From the NCBI GenBank assembly GCA_017619335.1, contig JAFZSP010000053.1, forward strand, positions 1 to 64,000: a stretch of DNA of 64,000 bases, in the 5' to 3' direction. The notes beneath the pieces are model-generated. The model was not told the DNA's origin and did no database searches. It worked only from the letters and a program-made list of their open reading frames with translations. The stretch comes from Bacteroidaceae bacterium (GTDB lineage: Bacteria > Bacteroidota > Bacteroidia > Bacteroidales > Bacteroidaceae). Made by a program: the position numbers and the translations under genes. Positions 52,281-61,124 of this stretch are shown piece by piece; position 1 is the stretch's first letter, and every line of letters begins with the position of its first letter.

Positions 52281-52346
52281 TTGAAATATGCAAGATTGTG
52301 TAAATTAATTTTGATCACCTACTTATTTTTGGTCGCTAGCGTCAGT

Positions 52347-53810
52347 TTACGACGACATGTTATAGACGTGGACACTGGAGCCTTGGGCTGAGGGCAGGTA
52401 ATTGATGCCCCACCAACACATCTGCAGGAGTGCGAACGAGATGAGCAAGACCCACAGGGCGAGACGAGGCCGGTGAGTGGGGATTTGCCGGTAATGCACA
52501 TAGACGAGGTAGGCGAACCAGGTGATGGCTGCCCACGTCTCCTTGGGGTCCCACGACCAGTAGTGTCCCCAAGCTTCCTTGGCCCACAAAGCGCCGAAAA
52601 GCATACCAATGGTCATCAACGATATGCCGATGCAGACGAGATTGTACAAATTACCTTGCTTCGACTGCAACAGCAGATACAAGGCAATCACGGCAGCTGA
52701 TGCCATCAGGGTATAGGCCAACATATAGGCGATGATGTGAGGCTTGAACCACGGACTCTGCAGGGCAGGCACCAGTGTGTCGGAATGAAGAATGGGCATG
52801 AAATGGTGTACGCAGAAGAAACAGGCCGCAATGACTGCACACAGAAGAAGCGCCGTCTTGGGATGTTTGCGGGCCTGCTCCACACCTCGTCTCCAAGGTA
52901 TCGAACGAAGCATCATCAGCAGGGCCCCAGCAAGCATCATATAGATGCCCGTATAGACCAGCGGCAGCCACGGATCGCGCACCAGTTCCAGTACCGAGTA
53001 CCGACTCATGGCGCCCATCTGCATGTCGTAGCCGTACTGGTAGATCTTCCAGCCGTCCACCTCTGCGGGCTTGTTCACTTCTACAGTGGTCTGGAAGTTC
53101 TTGCCCGTCTTCGTCAGAATCTGTATGTCGGAGGCAAAGCGGCGGGGAGTGCCGTCATCGTAGGTCTCCATGATAAATTCCTTCAGTTCGATGGCAATGG
53201 GCATCTCCAAAATCTGCTGCTGGGAAGTCATCGCACGCCACTCGGTTTCTTCCTTCACCGTAATCATCTTCAGCCGCTGAATGTCGGCATTGCCCAGTGT
53301 GGCCGTTGTCATTGCGAGAAACAAGCCCAAATGGGAAAGAAGTGAAGAGTAAAGAGTGAAGAGTGAAAAATTGGCTGCCGCCCACGACTTCATCTGGCGC
53401 AGCACCACCTGCCCGAGAATCAAGGCCATATAGGCATAAATAAGTACGAAGGGCCAGAAATTCAGAATGTGGTTGATCCAAGAACTCCCCTCGCCCATTG
53501 AAGACGGGTCGGGGGTGAGGCTCGTCTGCCTGGTCAGTCCCATGAGAATGGTGAGCACGACGGCATACACCAGTGCCGGTATCGCGGCCTTGTAGGTGCC
53601 AATGAACTGGAAACCACGCACCCGCTTCCGCAACAGGAAGATGATGGTAATGAGTGCGAAGAAAGCTGCCAGTACAATGCCGCCCATGGGCCAGCGGAAG
53701 GCATCCCAGTCGACAGGGCCACAGCTCAGTTCCAGCACCAGCCCTGCAAGGATAAGGCCTCCACCGATGAGGAAGCCTTCTTTCATTCCGTATGGTTTAT
53801 TCCACACCAA
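52347..53810 (-). CDS. ResB-CcsA fusion, cytochrome c synthase (system II)
   Basis: 487 residues combining a ResB/CcsB-like N-terminal half (helices, then a periplasmic domain with EVNKPAEVDGWKIYQYGYDMQ at about residues 240-265) and a CcsA-like C-terminal half with the haem-binding WWD-type motif WGHYWSWDPKETWA and flanking histidine-bearing helices. Such fusions export haem and attach it to apocytochromes. About ten membrane segments. Residues FSLFTLYSSLLSH (about 149-161) are coded by a heptamer repeat. No nrf genes are adjacent. Confidence 0.9.
   Translation of the reverse strand: MVWNKPYGMKEGFLIGGGLILAGLVLELSCGPVDWDAFRWPMGGIVLAAFFALITIIFLLRKRVRGFQFIGTYKAAIPALVYAVVLTILMGLTRQTSLTPDPSSMGEGSSWINHILNFWPFVLIYAYMALILGQVVLRQMKSWAAANFSLFTLYSSLLSHLGLFLAMTTATLGNADIQRLKMITVKEETEWRAMTSQQQILEMPIAIELKEFIMETYDDGTPRRFASDIQILTKTGKNFQTTVEVNKPAEVDGWKIYQYGYDMQMGAMSRYSVLELVRDPWLPLVYTGIYMMLAGALLMMLRSIPWRRGVEQARKHPKTALLLCAVIAACFFCVHHFMPILHSDTLVPALQSPWFKPHIIAYMLAYTLMASAAVIALYLLLQSKQGNLYNLVCIGISLMTIGMLFGALWAKEAWGHYWSWDPKETWAAITWFAYLVYVHYRQIPTHRPRLALWVLLISFALLQMCWWGINYLPSAQGSSVHVYNMSS
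53339..53366 (-). repeat. heptamer tandem repeat inside the ccsA-type gene, 4 units
   Basis: Plus strand GAAGTGA-AGAGTAA-AGAGTGA-AGAGTGA. It codes for part of a membrane-proximal segment between two helices and keeps the frame open. Confidence 0.75.
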
Positions 53811-53871
53811 AGCGATTTGCAGTTTAACGTTTTTTACTGTTTAATTCTCGATGAAAAACTTCTTTTGGGTA

Positions 53872-53879
53872 CAAATATA
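53872..53879 (-). promoter_or_regulatory. -7 element of the ResB-CcsA gene
   Basis: Minus-strand TATATTTG, full TAnnTTTG match, no clear -33 box. Confidence 0.5.
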
Positions 53880-53964
53880 GGAAGAATACTCCATCGTTGT
53901 TAATAATTGTCGGTAATTTAACATTTTTTATGGAGAAAGAAGTGAAAACGAAGAATAATTATTG

Positions 53965-53972
53965 TACTTTTG
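53965..53972 (+). promoter_or_regulatory. -7 element of the secreted TPR-like gene
   Basis: TACTTTTG, full match, 32 bases before the start codon. Confidence 0.55.
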
Positions 53973-54004
53973 CACACAAATAAATAATATGTTCACCTGC
54001 TTAA

Positions 54005-54928
54005 ATGAATATGAAAAAGATTATGACCATCATGGCGCTGATGTGCGCCGTAACAATCCCAGTGAATGCTCAGAGTGAGAATTCCCAGACCACAGAGCCT
54101 GAAAGCAAGATTGAAAAGATGATGCGCCTGACGAAGGCCGCCAACGACAACCCCGACGACTGGCAAGCCCAGGCGGAGGCAGGACACTTCCTGATCGACA
54201 AGGAAAACGGAATCTACAACCTGTCCCAGGCCGAAAAGTACTACGAACGCCTCTTTCAATTGGTGCTGAAGCACAAACGAGAAATTCCAGACTCAGTGAT
54301 CATGGCCACAGGAATGACGATGGCTATGATAGCCTCAGAAAGGAAAAATCTGGACAAAGCCCTGTTGTACGTTGACCAGTTCCGAAATGCCGACAAAGAA
54401 GGCACGGGACTCAGTGACGGAATCATCTACGGGTTAGATACGATGGGTTGGCTGTACAGCACGATGAAAGAGGATATGGTGAGTGCGCTGTATTACATAA
54501 TGGAGCTCCGAGACAGGGCGACCCGTGACAAGAAGCCCGGAATTGAAAACACCGATGTGACCACCGCCATGATGTTCGAGGGTGTGCTGTCACAATACCG
54601 GAAGCTCTTTAGCGACAGACTCTTGGAGCTGACCCTCGATGGCAAAAAGTACACCATCATTGCCTTGAACGACTGGAACATAGAGAAACCGTTCATAGGC
54701 TGGGGACTGCAAGGGGACAAGCCCTTCATCCTGGGCTATGGCGAAGATGGCAAGGTTTATGACGTACTGCACGGCAAAATGGAATACTCTTTCTTCTATG
54801 ACAAAGACGGCATCAGCCAGAGGGAGAACTCCAACACCCGTCTGATCACCGTCACACCCGAGCAACGCCAGCAGTTGGTCGAGGCATACCGTAAGTACAT
54901 GAAGAAAGCAGACAAGAAAAAGAAATAA
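54005..54928 (+). CDS. secreted TPR-like protein of unknown function
   Basis: 307 residues with a signal peptide (to about residue 22, VNAQS). Residues 35-170 are helical with TPR-like spacing (NPDDWQAQAEAGHFLIDKENG, LSQAEKYYERLFQLV, LDKALLYVDQF). The C-terminal ~100 residues form a beta-rich domain (LDGKKYTIIALNDWN, YGEDGKVYDVLHGKMEY) and end in a poly-Lys run. I do not recognise a family. A second ATG two codons downstream could be the start. Followed 23 bases later by the SGNH hydrolase gene with no promoter between, so co-transcribed. Confidence 0.8.
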   Translation: MNMKKIMTIMALMCAVTIPVNAQSENSQTTEPESKIEKMMRLTKAANDNPDDWQAQAEAGHFLIDKENGIYNLSQAEKYYERLFQLVLKHKREIPDSVIMATGMTMAMIASERKNLDKALLYVDQFRNADKEGTGLSDGIIYGLDTMGWLYSTMKEDMVSALYYIMELRDRATRDKKPGIENTDVTTAMMFEGVLSQYRKLFSDRLLELTLDGKKYTIIALNDWNIEKPFIGWGLQGDKPFILGYGEDGKVYDVLHGKMEYSFFYDKDGISQRENSNTRLITVTPEQRQQLVEAYRKYMKKADKKKK

Positions 54929-54951
54929 GCAGCAAAGGGAATAACGTCTGT

Positions 54952-56055
54952 ATGAAAAGACTGATTATCTGTTTCTTAATGATTTCGTCTGTGCTGGAAA
55001 TGTCAGCACAGACTAAATGGATCAATCCGCTGACACAGGGCAACGACATCGTACACGGCCGCTGGTGGAACAGCGAACTGAAGGACAACTACCACCGCCT
55101 GACGCCGAGAGCCGAGGGCAAGGTGCGTGGAGCCGTTTGGGGGCTGGCACAGCAGTCGGCAGGGCTGTCGGTCTGCTTCCACACGAATGCGCCGAGCGTG
55201 AAGGTGCGCTACAAGGTGACGGGCGGTCTGAACATGTTCCACATGCCCACGACGGGCGTCTCAGGAGTGGATCTCTACGCCACAGATGCCAACGGACAGC
55301 TCCGCTGGTGCGCCAGCAAGTTCAACCTCTCCTACAAGGATACCATCAACTATGAGTTCAAGGATCTGACCTATTTCACAGGTGAAGAGCAGGGATATGA
55401 CTATGAACTCTTCCTGCCACTGTACAACGAGGTGACGTGGATGGAGATTGGAGTGGCAGAAGACCGTGAGCTGCGCTTCCTGCCAGCTTCTACAGAACAG
55501 CCCATTGTGGTCTATGGTACATCGATTGCCCAGGGAGCCTGCGCCTCACGAACGGGTATGGCCTGGACGAATATCCTGCACCGCGAGTCACGCTATCCCG
55601 TCATCAACCTGGGGTTCTCGGGCAACGCGCTGATAGAGGAAGAGGTGTTCCGTTTCCTGGCAGAGATCGATGCCCGCCTGTTCATCATCGACTGCCTGCC
55701 CAATATGGTCACCGAACGGACTGAACTCATCTACGAACGCCTACTCAAGGGCATCGCCATCCTGCGAGAGAAGAGTGCTGCACCCATTCTGCTGGTGGAG
55801 CATAATTACGCCAACGGTGTCAGCTCCCAGCAGTCTGTAAATTGGTACACCCATTCCAACGAGGAACAACAACGTGCCTACCGCACTCTCCGCAAACAGG
55901 GCGTCAAGAACCTCTTCCTGCTGAGTCACAAAGAGTTGGGATTCACACAGGATTCCATGGTCGAGGGTATTCACCCCAACGACCTCGGTATGCGACAATA
56001 TGCCGACGCCTATCTCAAGAAGATTCGTAAAATCCTAGGAAAGCACAAGCGGTAA
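54952..56055 (+). CDS. secreted SGNH/GDSL hydrolase with GxDLY N-terminal domain
   Basis: 367 residues, signal peptide to about residue 19 (MSAQT). N-terminal GxDLY-type beta domain (GVSGVDLYATD, about residue 105), then an SGNH hydrolase core: block I VYGTSIAQGACASR (nucleophile Ser), block II NLGFSGNA, block V GIHPNDLGMRQYAD (His/Asp). Family members are carbohydrate esterases or lipases; in a glycan-degrading Prevotella an acetyl-xylan/pectin esterase role is likely but not shown. Confidence 0.9.
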   Translation: MKRLIICFLMISSVLEMSAQTKWINPLTQGNDIVHGRWWNSELKDNYHRLTPRAEGKVRGAVWGLAQQSAGLSVCFHTNAPSVKVRYKVTGGLNMFHMPTTGVSGVDLYATDANGQLRWCASKFNLSYKDTINYEFKDLTYFTGEEQGYDYELFLPLYNEVTWMEIGVAEDRELRFLPASTEQPIVVYGTSIAQGACASRTGMAWTNILHRESRYPVINLGFSGNALIEEEVFRFLAEIDARLFIIDCLPNMVTERTELIYERLLKGIAILREKSAAPILLVEHNYANGVSSQQSVNWYTHSNEEQQRAYRTLRKQGVKNLFLLSHKELGFTQDSMVEGIHPNDLGMRQYADAYLKKIRKILGKHKR

Positions 56056-56072
56056 AGCATTTCATACCCAGC

Positions 56073-57287
56073 CTATTGGGATAGTGCAGGAGCTTGTGTG
56101 GCAGAGGGAGTCGCGGTATCGGTAGGGAGGACGAATTCGGAACGGGGACGAACACGGGAGGAAGAAGAAGCAGGCGACGCAGCAGAGGATGAGGTGGAGG
56201 GACGAGGCGTGGCGTTGCCGGCAGGACGGGCGGAACCGCGGTAGAAGGAATAGCGTTCCAGGATCTGGCGAACATAGCCGGAGGTCTCGGAGCCACGAAG
56301 GTAGCCGTTCTTGACAACGGGGTCACGGTAATAGCGGGGCTGTGAGAGGGCGAGAATAAAGGGATTCACGTCGGCCCAACGATGAGGGTCCTTTCCGTGT
56401 TTCTGGGCGAGGGCCATGGCATCACGGACGTGCCCCACTCCACCGTTGTAGGCGGCAAGAATGAAGGAGAGACGCTCACGGCGTTCAGGAATGTCGGAGA
56501 ACGTGACGGCGAGTTCACGGATGTAACGGGTGGCAGCAGCCACATTTTTCTCGGGTTCAAAGACTTCGGAAGCAGAGAGTCCCAAGTGGGAGGCGGTGCC
56601 TGGCATGATTTGCATGAGTCCCTGTGCGCCGGCCCAGGAGACGGCACGGGGATTGAAAGCGGACTCCTGATAACACTGGGCTGCTAACAGCCGCCAATCC
56701 ATCCCGGCGGTGGCGGCGTGACGGATGAAGAGGTTGTCGTAGCTGCTGATGATGCCTTGGGCCCGGGAAAGCATCGGGGGACGGACAAGGCGTGGTGTCT
56801 GTGAACGTTGCAGGGACTGGCGGCGGGCAGCCTCGGCAGCAAGGAAGCGTTCCTTGGTATCGGGTTTCCACCAGCGTTTGACGGCTGCGGCCAACTCAAC
56901 CGAAGTGGGACGAACCTGCCAACCACCGCTGTCTATTTCCAATGCGATGAGGTCGGCCTCCCCTGCTGCAAGACGACGAAGAAGCTCGGCAGTGTCGGGT
57001 GCCATCTCCATGCGGAGCCGGGTTCCGATGCTGCTGGCGAAGGCTTCGGCCATCTCGAATTCAAGACCGAAGCCACGACCGCGATATTCATAGTAGGTGT
57101 CGGGACCGGACAGGGTGACAGCGATGAGTTCGCCTGCGGCCTGAATCTCCGAGAGGTCGTAGGCGGTGGGTGCAATGTCTTCCTCGGGTTGCCCGAATAT
57201 GACAGAGGGTGCGGGCTTCTCTTGACGGCAAGCGGCCAAGAGAAGAATGAGAAATAAAAGATGTAAAATGAAGAAGCGCTTCTTCAC
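56073..57287 (-). CDS. mltF: MltF-like membrane-bound lytic murein transglycosylase
   Basis: 404 residues. Lipobox LLLAACRQE. Residues about 40-150 are a shortened solute-binding (SBP_bac_3) domain, and about 185-330 the SLT lysozyme-like domain with catalytic Glu in CYQESAFNP, then GLMQIMPGTA and AAYNGGVGHV. The last ~55 residues are a Ser/Thr/Pro/Ala-rich low-complexity tail, not typical of MltF. Cleaves peptidoglycan with 1,6-anhydro product. Its start overlaps the udk stop by 4 bases (ATGA). Confidence 0.92.
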   Translation of the reverse strand: MKKRFFILHLLFLILLLAACRQEKPAPSVIFGQPEEDIAPTAYDLSEIQAAGELIAVTLSGPDTYYEYRGRGFGLEFEMAEAFASSIGTRLRMEMAPDTAELLRRLAAGEADLIALEIDSGGWQVRPTSVELAAAVKRWWKPDTKERFLAAEAARRQSLQRSQTPRLVRPPMLSRAQGIISSYDNLFIRHAATAGMDWRLLAAQCYQESAFNPRAVSWAGAQGLMQIMPGTASHLGLSASEVFEPEKNVAAATRYIRELAVTFSDIPERRERLSFILAAYNGGVGHVRDAMALAQKHGKDPHRWADVNPFILALSQPRYYRDPVVKNGYLRGSETSGYVRQILERYSFYRGSARPAGNATPRPSTSSSAASPASSSSRVRPRSEFVLPTDTATPSATQAPALSQ

Positions 57288-57895
57288 GGGTGGAGACGGT
57301 GGATAATATAGGTGCGCATAATATCGATGGCCTTCTGGTTGTTACCACCTTGGGGGATGATGAGGTCTGCATAGCGCTTGGTGGGCTCGATGAACTCCAG
57401 GTGCATGGGTTTGAGCACATCGACGTAGCGATCCATTACCATTTGTGCCGTGCGTCCGCGTTCCACCATATCACGAGCAATAACTCGCATGAGACGGTCG
57501 TCCGGGTCTGCATCCACGAAGAGTTTCAGGTCCATGAGGTCTCGCAGTTCCTTGCGGCAGAGGGCCATGATACCTTCAATGATGATGACCTCACAAGGCT
57601 CGATGTGGATGGTCTCGGGCATTCGGTTGGACTCGATATAGGAGTAGGTGGGCTGCTCAATGGCGTGTCCTGCGCGCAACTCGTTGATCTGATGGATGAG
57701 AAGTTTCCAGTCGAATGCATTGGGGTGGTCGAAGTTGATTTTCCGGCGCTCCTCCATGGGGATACCGGTGTTGTCATTGTAATAGGAATCCTGCGGTATT
57801 ACGGCCACCTTGGAGTCTGGCAGGGATTCTACGATTTTGCGGACAACGGTGGTCTTGCCGGATCCGGTGCCGCCTGCGATACCAATGATGTACAT
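57284..57895 (-). CDS. udk: uridine kinase
   Basis: Phosphorylates uridine and cytidine. P-loop GIAGGTGSGKTT (residues 5-16), IPQDSYYND, NFDHPNAFDW and IIIEGIMAL are all diagnostic. 203 residues, normal. Coupled to mltF by a 4-base overlap; upstream gap to GH51 is heptamer repeat. Confidence 0.96.
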   Translation of the reverse strand: MYIIGIAGGTGSGKTTVVRKIVESLPDSKVAVIPQDSYYNDNTGIPMEERRKINFDHPNAFDWKLLIHQINELRAGHAIEQPTYSYIESNRMPETIHIEPCEVIIIEGIMALCRKELRDLMDLKLFVDADPDDRLMRVIARDMVERGRTAQMVMDRYVDVLKPMHLEFIEPTKRYADLIIPQGGNNQKAIDIMRTYIIHRLHP

Positions 57896-57896
57896 A

Positions 57897-57945
57897 TTTA
57901 GTTTAAAGTTTAAGGTTTAAAGTTTAAGGTTGAGAGTTTAGAGGG
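57897..57945 (-). repeat. heptamer tandem repeat (TAAAGTT family), 7 units
   Basis: TTTAGTT-TAAAGTT-TAAGGTT-TAAAGTT-TAAGGTT-GAGAGTT-TAGAGGG on the plus strand. It reaches from two bases before the udk start through the GH51 stop codon and codes for the last GH51 residues (LNSQP). Confidence 0.85.
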
Positions 57946-60392
57946 GGAATGGTGATGACGGTGAAGCTGTAGGCCGGAAGGGTAACTGGGGCTGCGAGGT
58001 TGATGGCAGCCGGGGCGGTGGGTCGTGCCTGCTGGTCGTTCCATGCACCGGCGAGGGTGATGCTGGTGGCTGCGGTGGCAGCTGGTGTCAGGTCTCCGAG
58101 TTCCAGGGTGGTGGTGACAGTGGTAGGCAGAAGGTTGACCAGCTTGATATAGGTATTGCCGGTGACAGTGTCATAAACGGTGGAGACAGCCATGCGACGA
58201 CTCACATCTGGACGCTGGCCTTCCAAAGTGACAGCGGTGGGCAGATAACGGTTGCCCTGTGACTGTCCGCACATCAGCTGGACGTAGTAATCTACTGTGG
58301 GATAGACGTTTTGGTTGTCGAAATAGATGAGGTCGGGGTTCCACTGGGTGTGTCCGTTCTTAGCCAACAAGGGTGCATAGCTGCTCATGTGAACAATGTC
58401 GCCGTTGCGCTCCAGACCGCAAATGTGCATGGCACAGGTAAGGGCTGTCTCAATGGTGGACTTGCGCCCTGGGCCGTGACTGGCATATTCGCCCAGATAG
58501 ACTTGGGAGGCTGAACGGTCATACTGGTCGTAGAAGTCCTGATGATGGATGTACCAGCCTGGTGAGACATAATAGTGCTCGTCCACCATATCAATCTTGT
58601 TGTCCTTGGCCAGTCGCCAACCCTGTTCGTAGTCGCTGCCCTCGTAGAAAGGCCCCGTGGTACCGCAGACAATGATGTCAGGGTAACGTTCCTTCACAGC
58701 CTTTATCAACGGGAGATAACGTTCGGTGAATACTTCGGAAATCAGGTCTTCGTTACCGATGCCGATATACTTGAGGTTGAATGGTTTGGGATGTCCTGCT
58801 TCGGCACGCATCCGTGCCCATTGGCTGGTCTTGGGGTCACCGTTGGCCCACTCCACGAGGTCAAGGATGTCCTGCTTGTACTGGTCAAACTCGGGTCCAA
58901 AGGGTATGCCTCCCATCTGTCCGTCGCCGCCCGTGCTGCTGTTCTGACAAGGCACTGCCGCCGGCACGACGGGCAGGGGTTCGCAGCCCAAGTCCTCACA
59001 CATCTGGAAGAATTCGAAGTATCCGAGGCCGCGTGTCTGGTGATAGCCCCAAATGTTGCGCAGCGGCTGCCGCTCCCAGAGGGGACCGATTGTCTGTTTC
59101 CAATGATACATGTTGCCCAGTCCATCGCCATGTGCCACGCAACCGCCCGGGAAACGCATGAAACGCGGATGGAGGTCGGCCAGCACCTGAGCCAAGTCAG
59201 GACGAAGGCCGTTTTTGCGGTTCTTGAAGGTCTTCTGTGGGAACAGGCTGACGAAGTCCAGGGCTACTTCACCAACCGCAGTAGGAATGATGGCCAAGGT
59301 GGCATCGGAGACGTCTTCCCGGGAGATAATGACTCCCTTCACCTGTTTCCAGTTCTTGCCCGGTGCCGGGAGTGTGGTCTCTCCAATGACGGTCTCACCC
59401 TTTCGCAGTTGGATGCGGAACTTGCCAGCCTTGCCGCCGAGCTGGCGGGCAAAGAGACTGATGTCATATTTCTCGCCCTTGCGCACCACAATGCCGTCGA
59501 AGCCATCGTTGACAAGGGCGGCACCCACGGCTTGCACATCGAGCACGGCATAATGAGACTGATTGGAGTGCAGGGGCTCGTCGGTGGAGATGCTGAAGGT
59601 GGTGCCTTCACCCTTGAGTGTCCACGAGTTGGTGGGTGTCCAGTTGGGTTCGCGGCCACGGTCGGACTCCACATACTCAAAGTCACGGTTCTGAAGGAGT
59701 TCTGCATAGAGGCCGCCGTCGGCGCTGTAGTTGATATCCTCAAAGAAGATACCAATGAGCTTGTCTGTGATGACCTTGGCCTTGGTGGGTTCCACCTTCA
59801 CGTGCGCGCGTACCTCTTTATTCATTATATCTGCGAATCGCCCGACATCGTCTGCCAGGGTTTCGCTGTTGAGACGTCCACGATAGGCTGCCGCCTGCTT
59901 GAAATTCTCCATGGACTCGACCTGCATGTAGCTCACGCGGTTGATGCATCCGCGACGCTCCTGTCCATCTAATTGAATGACTCTGAAAGAATTACGTTCC
60001 ATTGCCGCGAAGAAGCTGTTGACAGTGGCCAGGTCTTTCATGTAGGGGTAATCCTGTGGTTTCCAGTGCATCAGGTCGGGGGACGTGGTGCGAGCGTACT
60101 GATTCACGCGATTATTCACGCGGAAGAAGAGTTCCCATGTGCCGTCATCCTTCTGGATCAGGATGGGGCTGTGCATCTTCTTTTCCGGTCCCCATGTGCC
60201 GAAGTCACTGCCGACGAAGGATGCTCCGTCGGCGATGCTCTTCCAGTTGCTGCCGTCTGCCGAGTAGGCAAAGGCCAGTCCCTGTGAGGGATGCGGGTTA
60301 TAGGAGAAAAGGAAGACCGAGTCAGGCTGGTTGGCACGCAGACCGAGGGCGGTCATGAGGAAAAGGGCTGTGGTCAGGAAATGGCGGAGCAT
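57924..60392 (-). CDS. GH51 alpha-L-arabinofuranosidase with N-terminal GH43-like segment
   Basis: 822 residues, signal peptide to about residue 20. Residues about 22-150 resemble one or two blades of a GH43/GH32-type propeller (FAYSADGSNWK, HSPILIQKDDGTWELFFRV, TSPDLMHWK), too short to be a full catalytic domain. Then a CBM4-like region (about 240-390) and the GH51 barrel with acid/base Glu548 in GIGNED and nucleophile Glu635 in YLGEYASHG. Releases arabinose from arabinan or arabinoxylan. The C-terminus is coded by a heptamer repeat. Confidence 0.92.
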   Translation of the reverse strand: MLRHFLTTALFLMTALGLRANQPDSVFLFSYNPHPSQGLAFAYSADGSNWKSIADGASFVGSDFGTWGPEKKMHSPILIQKDDGTWELFFRVNNRVNQYARTTSPDLMHWKPQDYPYMKDLATVNSFFAAMERNSFRVIQLDGQERRGCINRVSYMQVESMENFKQAAAYRGRLNSETLADDVGRFADIMNKEVRAHVKVEPTKAKVITDKLIGIFFEDINYSADGGLYAELLQNRDFEYVESDRGREPNWTPTNSWTLKGEGTTFSISTDEPLHSNQSHYAVLDVQAVGAALVNDGFDGIVVRKGEKYDISLFARQLGGKAGKFRIQLRKGETVIGETTLPAPGKNWKQVKGVIISREDVSDATLAIIPTAVGEVALDFVSLFPQKTFKNRKNGLRPDLAQVLADLHPRFMRFPGGCVAHGDGLGNMYHWKQTIGPLWERQPLRNIWGYHQTRGLGYFEFFQMCEDLGCEPLPVVPAAVPCQNSSTGGDGQMGGIPFGPEFDQYKQDILDLVEWANGDPKTSQWARMRAEAGHPKPFNLKYIGIGNEDLISEVFTERYLPLIKAVKERYPDIIVCGTTGPFYEGSDYEQGWRLAKDNKIDMVDEHYYVSPGWYIHHQDFYDQYDRSASQVYLGEYASHGPGRKSTIETALTCAMHICGLERNGDIVHMSSYAPLLAKNGHTQWNPDLIYFDNQNVYPTVDYYVQLMCGQSQGNRYLPTAVTLEGQRPDVSRRMAVSTVYDTVTGNTYIKLVNLLPTTVTTTLELGDLTPAATAATSITLAGAWNDQQARPTAPAAINLAAPVTLPAYSFTVITIPPLNSQP

Positions 60393-60446
60393 GATGGATA
60401 ATTGACAATGGACGATGGAAAATTAACAATGGATAACGGATAATGG
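60391..60446 (-). repeat. heptamer tandem repeat (ATAATGG family), 8 units
   Basis: ATGATGG-ATAATTG-ACAATGG-ACGATGG-AAAATTA-ACAATGG-ATAACGG-ATAATGG on the plus strand, filling the gap from the GH51 start codon to within six bases of the stop of the upstream gene. Confidence 0.9.
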
Positions 60447-60451
60447 AAAAA

Positions 60452-61120
60452 CTATTCCTTATGTCGCTGCTGGAAGAGGGGGATGGTTTCTGATACTCCT
60501 CGGGAAGTGAGGACGACGGAGTCAAGACGCTGTTCGGTGGCAGAGGGATTTTCGGTATAGTCCAGGCGGACGGTGTAGGTTCCGGCTTTTCCGCTGGTTT
60601 GTGCTGGTGTGGCCCATTCACCGGCTGTGAGTGTCCAGTTGTCAAAGGCAGTGAAGGTGATGCTATCCACCTCTGAATAGATGCTGTCTCCCAGGGGGCC
60701 GAAACTGATGAGGTCCAGTGTAGAAGAGACGATGTGGAAGGGGCGAGTGATCTTCAGGAATGCCACCTGCACGAAGAAGGCCTGGGCACTGTAATCGCCG
60801 GCGTTGATGAGCACCTCTCCCGTGCGCCGTTTGCCGGTGGTATTGGCATCAAAATGGATGGGCACACGGAAGTTGTAAAGGGTATTGTCCTTGAATTTCA
60901 TGTCACTGATGAAGTCGGCTTCTGGAGTCAGCCAACCCTGGGCTGTGGTGACCGTGTGACGCTCGGTGGTGTTGTAATAAATGGTGTCAGTGTACTGATC
61001 GGCAAAGACGACACCGAGTCCCGAGGGGCTGAGGATCTGAGTGAAATGTGTCTCCTCGTCTTTGAGACAGGACGCCATCAGGAAGGTGACGGCCAAAAGG
61101 GGTAAAAGAATCTTTTTCAT
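60452..61120 (-). CDS. BACON-like lipoprotein
   Basis: 222 residues with signal peptide and lipobox FLMASCLKD. Two successive beta-sandwich-like units follow (about residues 40-120 and 125-220), with a YNTTERHTVTTAQGWLTP and FDNWTLTAGEWATP pattern that recalls BACON domains (aromatic-x-x-x-WLxx, then a QxG/QR end: FQQRHKE). BACON domains are Bacteroidetes surface glycan- or mucin-related modules. Function not known; the assignment to BACON is tentative. Confidence 0.75.
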   Translation of the reverse strand: MKKILLPLLAVTFLMASCLKDEETHFTQILSPSGLGVVFADQYTDTIYYNTTERHTVTTAQGWLTPEADFISDMKFKDNTLYNFRVPIHFDANTTGKRRTGEVLINAGDYSAQAFFVQVAFLKITRPFHIVSSTLDLISFGPLGDSIYSEVDSITFTAFDNWTLTAGEWATPAQTSGKAGTYTVRLDYTENPSATEQRLDSVVLTSRGVSETIPLFQQRHKE

Positions 61121-61124
61121 CGTT

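Noticed and set aside
52094..52303. 69-codon open frame with Arg-rich C-terminus
   Set aside because: It overlaps the GH27 3' end out of frame and its Arg-rich part comes from hairpin DNA; no promoter or conserved start.
57924..61120. frameshift or truncation at the GH51 C-terminus because the stop lies in a repeat
   Set aside because: The catalytic and C-terminal beta domains are complete before the repeat; only the last few residues are repeat-coded.
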